Shown one piece after another: positions 34,910-48,160 of a DNA stretch of 64,000 nt (position 1 is its first letter; each line of letters opens with the position of its first letter). Source of the DNA: Undaria pinnatifida. Lineage: Eukaryota; Sar; Phaeophyceae; Laminariales; Alariaceae. Position numbers and translations under genes: made by a program. The notes beneath the pieces are model-generated. The model saw nothing but the letters and a program-made list of their open reading frames with translations, ran no database searches and had not been told where the DNA came from. Where the stretch lies: positions 14,207,695 to 14,271,694 of the forward strand of contig JABAKD010000012.1 of assembly GCA_012845835.1 (NCBI GenBank). Reading direction: 5' to 3'.

Positions 34910-36190
34910 GTACCGGCATCTCATGTGTCGTGTCTCGTCTCCTCTTCGAGTCCGCCGATAATCCACACGAAAGGCCCATGGAGCGTCTCCTCGTTCACCA
35001 GCTCTCTCTCTGCGGAATGCAATCGCCAGGGGACTTCATGGATCCATCCCCGGGTTTCACTGGTGGATGGATACGGATCTTGCTCGGGGTATACAGTAGC
35101 ACCAATTAATTGCTGATGCAACTGACTGTAGAAACAATCGCATGTATATACAGCGACCGCTCTGTTCTGACAGGGGTCAGCTATCTGTTGTCCCAACGCT
35201 CTCTTGAAATATTTATTTCTCTCGTGAGTTGAGTCACGTACGTGGATGATCATCAGCCCGGGTGTTGCAGCGATGCACATAGCCAGGGGGTTTGAATCCC
35301 ATTCAACCAGTCGTCGCCTGGCCTCGACTGAAACTCCTTGCCCCTCTTTCGTAGGCTGTCTGACGTAACTCAGTCGATGCGCCTCTACTTATCAAGCCAC
35401 ATGCGAGAAAACCGCCAATAAGTTTTGAGCCTCGAGATATATGCTCCAACGCTGGGCCGGGGGTCACGAGGTACACCTCGAGTGAGGCTGTATACGCCTG
35501 AGCGGGGTCCACGGGCTGCTGCGTTCTACTTTGTATTTGCTGAGCTGCGGTCGATCGACCGTCCACGTCGCACTCTCTCTCTCATTGTGATCTCCTCCTC
35601 AACGTCTTTTCTTCGAGACCGTCGATAACCAGCGTTGTTGCAGACGACCTGTCTTAGTACCTGCTATTATAGACTAATAATGGTGCTCCTGCCGGCGTCG
35701 TCAAAGCTAACGTGCCGCCGGTTCTTGCAAAAAAAGTCTATCGTCAAGGCCTGAGGGGCACAGAATTGTGAGCGGCGCGAAAGAATGAAACTAGTGCATG
35801 TCTTTTACTGACAATGGAGATCCAGAGAGTAAAACTGGTGGGAATTGGGGCATTATACGGCACCAGAGGAAGTAGAAACAACCAATAGGCTGTCCGTTTC
35901 CTCCATGAACCAATCTTAATGCTGCTGCAGCTGCAGACAAAGTAAAGAGAGGCATACGGGTAGCTGTATAAACGTTTAGTTATCCCACACTCTTCCACCT
36001 ATTTACGAAGACACACAACCTACAATCACGACCCAGAGCCCTGCAACCACTCACACCCCGAGTGTTTTCTGCGATTGCCCTCCAAGGCGAAATCCCTTAT
36101 ACTTTTTAGTGTTCTCTGTACGCTCCCCCCCCCCCCCCCCCTTCTGGTCAGCCTCCTCAGCCCCCCCCCCCGTGCAGATCACCTACGCAC
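34910..36190. other. no gene recognised
   Basis: Anonymous DNA ending in C-runs at 36126-36170. Overlapping open frames on both strands (34920-35280) show no family signal. Confidence 0.45.
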
Positions 36191-36194
36191 GAAG

Positions 36195-36575
36195 GTGCTA
36201 GGAGACCGAAGTTTAACCCCTTGACTAGCTGAGCCTCCTCCCTCGGAAATCCCCCCCAAAAAAACTTACGCTAGAACTAGTGCCCTATTAATAAGGACAA
36301 GAAGAGGCCTTGACGAAGGTTGACCTCTTGACCGACCGCCCTCCAACACTAAAATTAATATAATAGAGCCAAAGAGGACATTGACGCGTCCAAAAAGGGG
36401 ACCACTGTTTGACCCCGTGACGGACCGCCTTCTTACACTAAAATAGTGTACAAAAGGCGAAAAAAGGGACTCGACACGCTGAAAAAGAAGACCGCGGTTT
36501 CGGCGCCTTGACCGACCGCCCCCTTGTACTAAAATTAGTACATTAAGCCCGAATAGGTCTTGACGCGCTCAACAT
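36195..36575 (+). repeat. ~95-bp tandem repeat, about 4 units
   Basis: Each unit carries CTTGACCGACCGCC, CACTAAAATTA-like and TTGACGCG-like blocks, then an A/G-rich AAAAAGGGGACC stretch. Confidence 0.75.
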
Positions 36576-36579
36576 GACC

Positions 36580-38600
36580 GATGTTTTCTAGCATATTTGC
36601 TTACGCATGCCTTCAAACATACATGTCCACCACGGCAGCCTCCGGGGGGGTGGGGTTGGTTTCAAACATGATTCCGTTGGCGGAATCAAGCAGAGCCGGG
36701 TCCGGATATATCGGCGAACCAGAAAACTGCGTTGATTCAATCATAAAACTACGAGTTATCATCCATGGCAACATATTTCATGGGGGCAGAAAGTGACGCG
36801 ACCTTGAATAACGACAAACGTGATCCAACATTTTCCCGCCAATCAGCGCACCACCGTAAAGAACATGACCAATCAGAAAGCTGCACGCACGAAGGCTTCC
36901 AACTACGTCTACGCCGACGTGACGGCCGGCCGTCTTGGAGCCGACCAAAGGGAACAATTCATGTCAGCCGACAAGGGCGACCGACGTCATCGTCCACGGA
37001 CAGTTTGTCCATTTTTATTTTTTTCCGAAGCCAGACGTCGCGACCTCGGATGACGACACAGGTCGACCAAGAGTTTCCACCACAAGAGAAAAAAAAAACC
37101 CGCCTATAACAAAAATAGACCATTAGGGAAACTGCGGGCACCGAACGGAGAGATCTTTCTCGGCGTGAGAATTGAAACGCAAGTGGCACACCTGTCCATC
37201 AAAATGACATTGACACCAAGCGCCCACGTACACTGTTCTGGTCGTGGACTGTCGTAAGCAGGGCTCTGACCCGGCGCACATGCTCTACAGCGTTACCCTA
37301 GGCAGTGCTGCTACAAGCGCCGACTAAGTCGACCCCTGACTCGGCGCGCTCGCTTGCGATAAGCGTCCTCTTGCGATAAGCGTCCTGCAAGTCTCACGGA
37401 GCACACGTGAGGTGGTCAATACCTGCGATCCTTTGTTAAAAGCTAAAATCAGGCACTCCGTAAAAAAAACACAGCCTAGTTTAAAGCTAACGTGTTTTTT
37501 CACACACGAACCTCTTCCGTTTTCTTTTCCCCCCCACGCGATCGAATACGTTTCTGAGACGCCTCCAGCGTGGGACAAGGTGGAGATATTTTTTCAGACA
37601 AGCGCTTCATCCCCATTTTTGAAGAAAATGCCTACCACCACCACCACCGCAAGCACCAACAACAGCAACAACACCAATTCTACCAACACAACTGGAAGCA
37701 CCAGCAGCAGCAAGCTAGCAGCACTAGCAACAGCAAGCCAGCAGCAGCATTACTGTATCAGCATTCTAGCAGCACTACTGTACCCGCAACCAAGCAGAAG
37801 TAGCAGCAGTAACCTCGCAGCACCATTAGCAGCCGTAGCAGCAGCAAAGGAAGCACAATTTAGAAGTACCTCCCCCATGTCTTCGTTGACAGGCACCCAA
37901 CAGCCGCCACCCCCAGCAGCGTAGCACCAAGTGAAGCAAACACGTCTATCAGCAAACACCAGCAGTCAGAGGATGACGTTTGCCTGTCCAACCCTACCCG
38001 ACCCCGCTGTAACCAACCCCACACCAATACGCCGCAGAACAGACAAGGAAACCAAAGCGCAAAAGCGTCGCGGCTAAGAAAATATGCCGTACAACCGTTG
38101 CTGCAATAGCAGCAGCAGTAGCAGCACCCCCCTCCCTTCCCCCTCAAACCTCATCCCTCCAACAAAAAACAAAAAAGAGTTTCCAGGGTTTTGTAAAAAA
38201 AAAACTAATCGCCCCCCCTCCCCATCCCCCTCCCCCGCCCGCCGGATTTTTATTAATTATCCGAATCCGTGGCTGCTCCACAAGAACGGGCTAAGAGGAT
38301 AAAAACCGAATCAACAGCGAGAATAGCGAAATCTAAGCGCGCGCGTAAGTTATCACAGCACGCAAGCAAGCACGTCAAGGCTGAAAACACTAGAAAAAAA
38401 AAAAAAAAAACACAGCCATAATCCGGCGCCCGGTGCGGACACACACTTCACAAAAAGAAGTGTAACGCCAACCCATCCCCCCCCCCCCCCCCAATCGCTC
38501 GTTCGTCGCCTGGGATGGACCACGGACCCTTACCACTGCGTCCATTTTTTCTACTTCAATTCCAAGCAATTTTTCAATTTCAACCCAAAAGGAGGGTGGT
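36580..38600. other. low-complexity region, no gene assigned
   Basis: 37625-37925 is CAG/CAA/CCA-rich on the plus strand and gives Ser/Ala/Gln/Thr-rich frames; A- and C-runs follow. No splice-consistent exon was found. Confidence 0.45.
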
Positions 38601-38805
38601 CGTTGGATTTTCTTCAAAACGTTTGGATTTTTTTTATATTCTACAACTGTTGGGTAATATATTAAACGGTTGGATCTTTTCAACGGCTGGATCTTACTCA
38701 GCGGTTGGATTAGGTTCAACAGTTGGATATCAGTCAACGGGTGGACTTTCTTCAACGGTTAAATAAAGCACAACCGTTGGACTTTAATCAACGGTTAGCG
38801 GCCAC
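38600..38805 (+). repeat. ~22-bp minisatellite, TCAACGGTTGGAT
   Basis: About nine units spaced 20-25 bp have core CAACGGTTGGAT/A. The core AACGG resembles a Myb site, but repetition alone explains it. Confidence 0.8.
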
Positions 38806-39544
38806 AAGGACGATTGCCGTAGCTAAGATAGCGCACACAGCGATCGCTGCTTGCTGGGCCCCGCTCAAAAGTATCTGCGCGGCGCGAGATGAAAGCAGAA
38901 ACACAGAGAAGGCAGGCGAAAAAAACGTTCCACGTATTAAGACGGTGACAGTACACAGAGTGACACATACAGAGACACACATACGAGGTATGTTAATATA
39001 AACAATGAAACAATGATCAACACACATGGAGACAACCACATTGAGAAAAAACACCATAAAAATCTACCAAAGTCACACGGAAGATAAACCCACAGAGACA
39101 GACCTACCAAGGTACAAGGAGAAAACAACTTCAGAGATGAACACGCATGAAGAAACACCCAGATAGACACACACGTGGACGAGCACACACAAAAAACACG
39201 AACACAGAGGGCAACCACCACGCGGGCACGGACTAGCACTCTTGCAAAAAAAAAAAACTCCCACCCCTACAAAAAAATGAAAATAAAATACTACTGTAGC
39301 AACACGAGTACTCACCGGCAAGCACCATCGGCCTCCTCGACCCCTCTCCTGCGTGGACAAAGCAAAGTTAAAACGCAACGAAGATAAAAGCAACGAGCAA
39401 ATAAGCACATGCAAACACAAGGCGATGCGCTTCTTTTTCTTGGGGGGGGGGAGGCCACGGCCTAAGCAACAGACTGATACAACATCGCCCCTCCCTTAAC
39501 ACGCCAACACAACAAAAGGCGCCAACAATGACAATAAGTAAGTA

Positions 39545-39860
39545 GTTCCGCAGTCGTGCCGGTATGTGCACTGTAGAGGGAAATAGTGGAACTATAGCGG
39601 CAACCGGCACAAATCCGCATACAGCCACTGTTGGTTGTTCCCATGTGAGCCCCAGGCGATTTCAAAGGCACTGTAACGGGCAACCGGCACTCTAGAGGGC
39701 CTCTCTACTGTAACAACAACAGCAATAACGCAACAACAACAGCAATAACGCAACAACAACAGCAACAACACCAACACCACCACCACCACTACCACTACCA
39801 CCACCACCGCCACCAACAACAACGAAACAGCGCCAACGCAAACAGCAACAGCAAACAAAA
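39545..39860. repeat. GTGCCGGTT repeat (weak copy) and (AAC)n/(ACC)n tract
   Basis: 39545-39705 shares GTGCCGG and CTATAGnGG elements with 27125-27320. 39712-39860 is a run of AAC and ACC triplets. Confidence 0.6.
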
Positions 39861-40214
39861 AAACTCGGCCGGAAAAGACTTTCAGAGTCCGTGGACTTCA
39901 CGTCAGCGACTGCCAATGTGCTTTTTCATACCAAAACAAAACACAAAAACACACGAACGAAAAACGACAATCTACAGCAGCGGGCAGGACACAAGTTCGC
40001 ATCACACTCAACGCGCTCAAGGGAGCACTAGACACACAACACCGATCGTACGCACCCTGCCGGGGCGTGGCCAGTTTTCTTCGCACCAAGGATATATACA
40101 CGTCCACCGCAGCCGCGGATGGTCAGAAACTTCCGTGCTAAAGGTAGAAGAATCTACATCAGGAACTACCGGGTGTATCACAGACACATATTATCACATA
40201 TCATACATACGTAC

Positions 40215-40910
40215 ACACATGCTGCATTCAGGGCTACGCGTATCTGTGAATCAGCCACACGCCAAAACAAAACGCGCAGAAAAACAAAACAACACAAGAC
40301 ACGGCAAACATCTACTCCGCCCCCTGCACGCATCTATCTCTCGACCTGCCACATGCAAAAAAAAAAAAAAAACGAAAAATAAAAATTAGGCTCGGCAAAC
40401 ATCGCGGAAAGAACTAGAAAGGAAGAGATAGAGAGAGACGACACACATCCACGCAATCACGCTTCAGGGTCCCTACTCTCGACACCGCGTGCACTTTTCG
40501 ATCAGCCACACAAAAAAACAAAATACGCGCAAACACACAAAAAAAAAACGCGGGCAAACATCACGCAAGACTAAGACGTACAAAAGCAATCACGCTTGAG
40601 GGTGACTCCTCCCGCCGCCGTACGCGAAAAACAAGGAGCAGAAAACAAACGGACACGGAAAACATCTATAGCTCCCGCACGTCTCTCTCGATCAGCCGCA
40701 CACACAAAATCCCGGCACAAAAAAACAAAACAGACACGGCAAAAACATCGCACGGGAAATAGAGGCAGAGATGAAGAGAGGGAGAGAATCACGCCTCAGG
40801 GCTACTGCGTCCGCCGCCGGACGCACCCATCGACTAGCCACACGCAAAGGAAAAACGCGCAAAACAAAAAGCAGACACGGCAAGCAACAACGCGCACCTC
40901 TCCCGCGTCG
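40215..40910 (+). repeat. ~180-bp tandem satellite, 4-5 degenerate units
   Basis: Units repeat TCAGGGCTACnG, GATCAGCCACACGC, an A-rich AAAACGCGCA stretch, GACACGGCAAACATC and AGAGAGGAGAGA in order. The satellite reaches into the open frame of the last exon of the EGF/Ig gene. Confidence 0.75.
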
Positions 40911-41179
40911 GCCGGACATGAACGAGCGCCCCCCCCGCCACCGCCTCCCCCCAACCCCCCGCAATCCGATTTTTTCATGCACCCTTCCCTTGCAGTGCAA
41001 GGGCAATTGCTGCAGTCACCCCCCCCTCGCCCGTCAGGCTTGCACGGGAGTTGCTTGGCAGGTTGTTGTTGTTGCTGCTGCTGCTTGGAGCAGCTGGGGC
41101 ATTTGGGGCACGCGGGGCAGGGTCTGTTTTTGAGAGCCTCCGCCACTTTTTGATCCGCGTAGTCTTCCATGGTCAGCTC
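40802..41179 (-). CDS. EGF/Ig gene exon 12, end uncertain
   Basis: Acceptor TTAACAG, phase-0 entry. It reads ELTMEDYADQKVAEALKN, then CPACPKCPSC, a Gln run and more Cys. The frame is open to a stop at 40802-40804, but GTGCGC at about 40893 could be a donor and the last part overlaps satellite DNA. The ATG at 41170 sits in a strong context, so a separate gene start here is an alternative. Confidence 0.55.
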   Translation of the reverse strand, partial: ELTMEDYADQKVAEALKNRPCPACPKCPSCSKQQQQQQQPAKQLPCKPDGRGGGDCSNCPCTAREGCMKKSDCGGLGGGGGGGGARSCPADAGEVRVVACRVCFLFCAFFLCVWLVDGCVRRRTQ

Positions 41180-44100
41180 CTGTTAATGAGGCGGGGGGCA
41201 GGGCGGGGGGGGGGCGGGGTTGTCAATATTACGGAGGGCCATAGGGGCGGTGTACTCATTTCATGCATTGCCGTAGTCTCAAGACCATATGGTATAGTAG
41301 CTATTAGCCCCTCGCATCCCTACTACGCCGGGACGGAGCACGTCGGTTTTGTATCCACCCGGAAGATATCGCGTGCACCAAGCGCGAAGCGTTGTGAGAT
41401 GTTCGGTGAGTCGCATGAACGGTGAGGGTTGCCCTACCAAGAACCACTTGTGAGGCGGACTCGCGTATGGAGGACGGCTTCGAATTACTTTTATTTTATA
41501 ACTCATTTTCAAGGACGTCAGCCGTGAGTTTGACGAATTTCAGTTCAATACTCATCTTTGCAAGCAGCGTTGTTGGTACTCGTAATATACTATTTTGTCC
41601 GGTGTGAACACTGCCAGACACAGCATCGAGGGTACTATGTAACTGCCTCGTGGGTGCCTTTTACCATATGACATAATCTAAGATGAGTTTCGACGAAATC
41701 TTCGATCTCACAGCTGGAGTGTATTTTCATTTTTTATAATCTAACTTGACCACGATCTCTGTTACCGCCAAAAAAAAACGAGTAAACACATACACGGTAC
41801 CCTCGTGGTCCAGCTAGCGCAGTAAGAGGCGTGCTTTACAGGATCGTTGCCAGCCGACGCCAACCTCACTTACGGGGGGGATGGGGATGCATGTTTCTAT
41901 ATGGCATCACCGTATGCCAACAAATGTCCCAAAACATGCACGCCACCGGCACTAGCATCGCGACCAACCCTTCCGCTCGCCTGTATTTCAATCGTCCTGA
42001 CTTTGGGCTCCGCGAAATTCCCGGCTTCGTCGACCGCCTCGTAGGTCACTTGCCACTGAAGGGGGTACTTAGAGACCTGGACAATAGAAGGTACAAGGAT
42101 GATTGCAACAGATACAGTGTAATCATGGGATGGCCTCGTACGTCACTTACCACCGGAGGGGGTACTCATTCACCTGGACAAATTTAAGATACAAGGGCGA
42201 GTACATGGTAGGTCACTTGCCACGGTAGGGAGTACTTAGACACCTGGACAATAGAAGGTACAAGTTCGAGTATATTGTAAAATAGAGCAGTACAATCATG
42301 GGATGACCTCCTACGTCACTTGCCATCGGAGGAGGTACTGAGATAAATGGATAATAAAAGGTACAAGGGTGAGCACGTAAGATACGGAATAAGGAGGGGG
42401 ACATAATGTACCAGGTACAGTATAATTATGGGATGGCCTTGTCGGTCACTTGCCACCGGGACAGGGTACATACACCTGGACAATTAAAGGTACAAGGGCG
42501 AAGATATGAATAAGATACCCGGAACAGTATTCATGGGACACCACATACAGCATGATCATGGGATACAATGATGCAGCGAAATCATAGAATGAACAAGCGA
42601 CGGAATGGAAAAAGCGAGACGTGGGAACAAACGAGTGAACGACGCAATGCGCTCACGACCGACTCCATACTAAACGGTACCTGGTACCACCACCTATGAG
42701 CGAGTAAGACGGGACGGCCTGAGCGACCGACGGAAGTAAAACGGGCGATAGAACGTACAGAGTGACCGACGGACAAAAAAAAAAAAACACAGAATGAGCG
42801 AGCAAGGCCGCGTGTGAAATCGCGCAAGAGACGCTCAATACGAGGACACGACGCCCACCCACCTGAACCGGCGTCAGAATCTTCAGTCTATCGGTGATAT
42901 CCACACCCTGGTGGGTACCGTTGTTGTCGATCACTGTCGCACACCTCCCTTCCTTGCACAGTCCCTGCAGAGGACACCCAACACATACGCACAAAAATGC
43001 AGGGTTTCCAGTCGGAACATAGCTGGCTTGAAATACCGGGGGGTGTCTTGACTTGAGCACGGGGGAACACAGGCGTTCCTACATATGAGCTACGATAACC
43101 AGATATTATATCATAAAAATAAAATTACACTCCAGCGGTGAGATCGAAGATTTGGTAGAAACTCACCTTTGCAAGCTGTGTGTGATACTCCGATAGCGCG
43201 TATTACTGGGTGTGTCCTCATTAAGGATATAGGTCGGCGACTCCCCTTAGAACTACAGTGTAGCTTGTACCGGAGTCTACAGGGTGATGGCGAACAACCT
43301 GTGCGCGGAAACTATGAAACCCGTTTTTGAGGGGGATAAACTCTCATAATGTACAAGAGATCTCCAAAACGAAAGAGAAGACAATTTAGCCACCGCGCAA
43401 GCAACCGCGCAAGCAACCGAGCAAACAGCACCGATCAGCCGCAACGGGCTTCTAGTGTACCTGGTAGTCCATAGGCAGACGCAACAGCGAGGGGTGCTAT
43501 GCCTTTGCAATTGGAAACCCGTTTTTTGGGACAAATCACTTGGAAATGGTTCAATAGCCCGTGCCGTACTGACTACCAGTACTCATCACTATCTCTACTA
43601 AATTAATTGCTGATACTGTAATAGCCCGAGTGATATGTTAGCTCAATAGGTCCACTACTGACACCACTCCCACTTCGCCCGATGTCCTCTTCATACGTCC
43701 TCGTATGGACACGACAATAGCCCTGCCGATATACAGCAGTAGGTCTATCGTATCGGTTATTGATAAAGCAATAGCCCCACTGATAGTTCAATATTGTTAC
43801 TGACAGTTCAATAGGTTTGCTGATAGTTTAATAGTTGACTGACAGTTCAATAGGTTTGCTCATAGTTCAATAGTCATTACCGACATCTCTCTCACCTCGC
43901 CAGATGTCCTCTTGATGAGGTCCGCGAGGTCGTCAGTGTAGTCCTTGCCCTTGATCGGCACGCCTGAGATGTCCGTGCTCACTCCCAAAGTCAGCTTCAG
44001 GGGATCCTCGCCTGAAGCCAAGAAAAAAACATGAAAATAATATTTCAACATTCAGGACAACAATAAGATTAAGAACAAGTTCAATATTAAGGACAAGGTT

Positions 44101-47100
44101 AAGATTAACGAGAACAAGAATAGCAAGATTAAGGAGAATAACAACAACGACACTAAAATTAAGAACGGGGTTCAATAATAAGAACAAGATCAAGGGAAAA
44201 GATGAAACAAGATTGAGAACAAGAACAAACCCAAGACTAAAAACCAACAAAAAGACGAACACGATGAAGACCAATAACAAGCACAAATGAAATTGCAAGC
44301 ACGGACAAAAGCACAAACACAAGCACAACAAAAACGTATTTCGAGTCTAGCAAAAAAGGGGAAAAAAAAGGAGGACGATCCTGTCCGGAAATGCAACGAC
44401 CGTTAGGGGTGACTTACGAGACGTCCGTGTTAACCCCCCACGCCAGGTTCCGGGTGCTATCGCGTTAACTATCGCCTGAACGCAACAACAAGCACAACAA
44501 CACCAAAAACAGAACAAAACTATTCAGTATACACTTCTGTGTACTGTAGCAGTCACCGTGCGTTCTGTAGTGGGGAGGGGGCAGGAGTGCCTGCCGTGTG
44601 ACCCGAGTCTGAGTTGGGAAAACGGAGAGAGACGCAGAAATAGCGCCAAGATAATCGAATGGGATGAAAAAAATGTAGGATGCCCATTTCTGTACGAATG
44701 AACCCCCCACCCACTCACTTATATCATACCTCGTAGTTCACAACTATAGGAACACGCCAGAGATTACAACCATAACACCATGCCGTACCTGGTAGGTAGA
44801 TTTTATGCACGAATTAAAACAAACATTTGAACATCTATTTAAACATTTACTTTTCACCAGGAGGGTATGCTGTGTTTACTTGAGCTTAATTTAGAACAGT
44901 ACGCGACACCAGTTAATAATCTCTTATTTCTGGCCGGGCTGGAACTCTCACGTAAAAGGCAGGGCGTGTGCTACACTATTTTCAGTACAAAAAAGAGGCC
45001 ATGTTCTTATTTTCACCTACAACTCGAGCATGAATTCTTCACTGCCAAATTATTTACGCCTTTTTAACTGGAAACCCATTTTGAGGACAAATTACTTAAA
45101 ATTGGTATAGGGAATGGTTTGGGCTGTCACGTACTGTGCGCAGTATATACGATACCCCTGGCAGATCTAGATCTCTGAAACTTCTCACTCGTGCGATACA
45201 ACATTAGTATTTTCTGTCCCTCCCTCCCTCCCTCCCTCCCTCCCTCTTGACTCACCCTTGAGAGTGATGACCGGAGCACAGACGTCCCGGCACCCCGTCC
45301 CCCCCTCATAGCCGGCAGGAATGCGGCCCGACTTCCGCTGGACGAAAGGGACGAAACCGTCGCCGCTCATGCACGCGGGACATTCGCACGCGTACGTCCC
45401 CACCCTGTTCTTGCAGTCAGCGTAGCGATGGCACTGGGGCAGGCACCCCGGACAGGCGGCTTCGGCCGAAAAGGGGTCCAGCGCGCATTCATCCACGTCC
45501 TCGACGGTCACCTGCGCGCACAACAAAATCGGGTCGGTCCGTTAAAGGTGGCATGGCATGGAACGGAACTTGCGGCGAAAAAAGCTATCTCTTAATATTT
45601 TTGGCTGATAGTCGTCGGGTTGATCCGCCATGGGTTGCGTAAATAACATGAAACGGAACTTGCGGCGAAACCTTATCCCTTGTTCTTTTCATGTAACAAG
45701 AATAGCCTAGATGATCAGCCCAGATCTGAATGAACTGGGGCAAGCACCCCGGACAAGCGGCTTCGGCCCACAAAGGGCCCAGTGCGCACTCATCCACGTC
45801 TTCAACGGTAGCCTGCGCGCAGAGACGTTGGGTCGGTCCGCTGGAGGCGTCGTAACACGAAACGGAACTTGCGACGAAACTTTATGTATCCCTACGAGGG
45901 CTCCGCATGGACGCCGGCGCTTGGGGTAGGGCAGTACTTCAACAAGTCAACTTGTAGCTGTCTGATTTGACATTCATTGAACTATTAAGTAATGCCAAGA
46001 GTTTAACCCGCACATGAGATTCTGAAGGTCATAACTTGACGGAAGAAAAACGTCATATACAACAAAAAAGGCAAGGGTAGGCGAAACACTCTGTTTTGTT
46101 AAATGCGTCAAGTAAAAGTTGGCGTATATCAAACAAAATACCGAAAAGAGTATTGAGAACCTGCTTCGCCTCTAGGCGAAACGAAAGTGGACTTCGCATC
46201 AATGAAGAAATTGCACTGCTGCCCCAGTGGCAATGGAGGTTCGAAGCCGACAGGATGCAAAGCCGGTTTGCATCTAGCGTCGACATGGGGCCATGTCAGC
46301 CGGCGAGGTTTTGGAAGAAGAGCTTTGTTTATTACCTGAAGGCTGTCGCATTGCTCTGCGTGGTCACGGGTAAGGAGGAAAACGAGGAAGAGGAGAGCGA
46401 TCTCTCGTTGCGGCGGCGTTGTCTAAGATAGATGCGGGGGTGGCCTTGCTCGTACGGGGGGTCGGCGTAGCGCTTCTTCTCTGTTTTTGCCCGGGAAGGC
46501 GGGATATTATGTGTATCTGCTGTCTTTGCTTCGCGCGTGCTTTCACGTATGTTTTGAAATCGGGCACGTCCCCTCAATAAATAACATCCGGAGTGTCTCT
46601 ACCATGACGACTGCTGACAGTGCTGTGTGTATTTTCTACTTAAAGACCAATATTATTTACTGGTAGTAGTATTTTTCATTCCGGACTATGCGCATAGCGT
46701 AAGGTCGATGTTTAGTATCTTTTTCATTTCCGACTGAAAATCCAACTTCAGAAAAAAAACAGGCGCAGACACCCTAGTATCTTCTTTCAGGATGTACTAC
46801 TACTGCACCAAAAATAAATAATCTGTCAATAAAGTTTGTCGTACTGTAGAGAAGAATGGACAAAATGAACTAAAAAAATCCTGGAAAAGGATAGGGGTGC
46901 TGTGTGTGGTATATATAGTAATATACCCTTGCAACATTATTGTTGTCTTTATCCCATTCACTATCCTCGCACTACTCTCGCGCTCCCCCCCTCCCCGCTA
47001 CGGTGCGTGCCTTCATTTTTATCGCGAAAACAAGTCAGCATTTTCTTCCCTGGTCGACTCGCGTCAAAGTGTGCCCACGCTGCTAGGCGCTCTCAGCAGT

Positions 47101-48127
47101 TGATCCCCCCTTTTTCTATCTTGCATTTTTGCAAATAAAGTCAAATCTCATCATGGTGGAAATCGAACTCAAGGACAAACGTTAGCGGTACTCGAGGGTA
47201 ACCACTAAACCACCGGGGCGACCGGCTGACAATTGAATACAACAAAATAGGATACTTGCATGGAGATTGCATTCCCCCGAAAATGTATGCTACTACGATG
47301 GTTGACGCCGCGTTACCCATAGAGGTGTTGCCTGTACACAGGTGCAGTGGTGTCGGTCAACATTATTTACTGATTGATGATGGAGCCTGTCCTGTCACCA
47401 CGAACTTGATCAAGCGAGTTAATGTGAGAACAACAACACAACAACAACAACTGCAGCTCTTGGAGCTCGGAATTTGAAAACAGCGTACCAGGTATATATA
47501 ATGGACAATTAATATTACAGATGATCTACTGCTGTATCATCGATTGCTCGCGCACACGACATGTTGTCAAGAAGATACCTATAACTACTATTATACGTAT
47601 GTAGGTTTCTGCTGCGTCATCGATTAGTACGCCACGCGCTGACCCGTTCTCGGAAAAAAAAACTGCTCAGGAATCCAAAATCTAAAATCGTCGCCAACTC
47701 TCGGATGTGTGTTTTCACCTCCCGTACGTAGTACGCGTTCACGACCAGCTAGGGCACGGATAAGGTAGGGCGAGGGGCGCTGGACTGCGTCCCTAGAACA
47801 AAGTGATTTGACCGAGAAATCCTACAGCACTGCCCACTGATCTACTTGCTCACTTGACTCAGTAGCTCAGTGGGTAGTGCTACATATACATGTTGTCGAG
47901 TTCGTACACTGATTCTCACCGACTTTATAGCAGGCATCTCCGGGGCTCTCCCCTCGCCACTGACTACTACAGCAGCAGCAGCAGCAGCAGTAGTAGTCGG
48001 GAGCAAACTACCAAAATAACCATTCATAATGTCGTCAGCGCGCACGCTTGAAAAAGACAAGTATGAAGTCGGTGAGAATCCAACTCACGACACATAGCAC
48101 TACCCACTGTCACGTGACTCAGTAACT

Positions 48128-48160
<33 letters not shown>

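Noticed and set aside
46096-46431. 111-codon plus-strand frame in intron 8
   Set aside because: No homologous motif, no splice or promoter support, opposite strand to the host gene.
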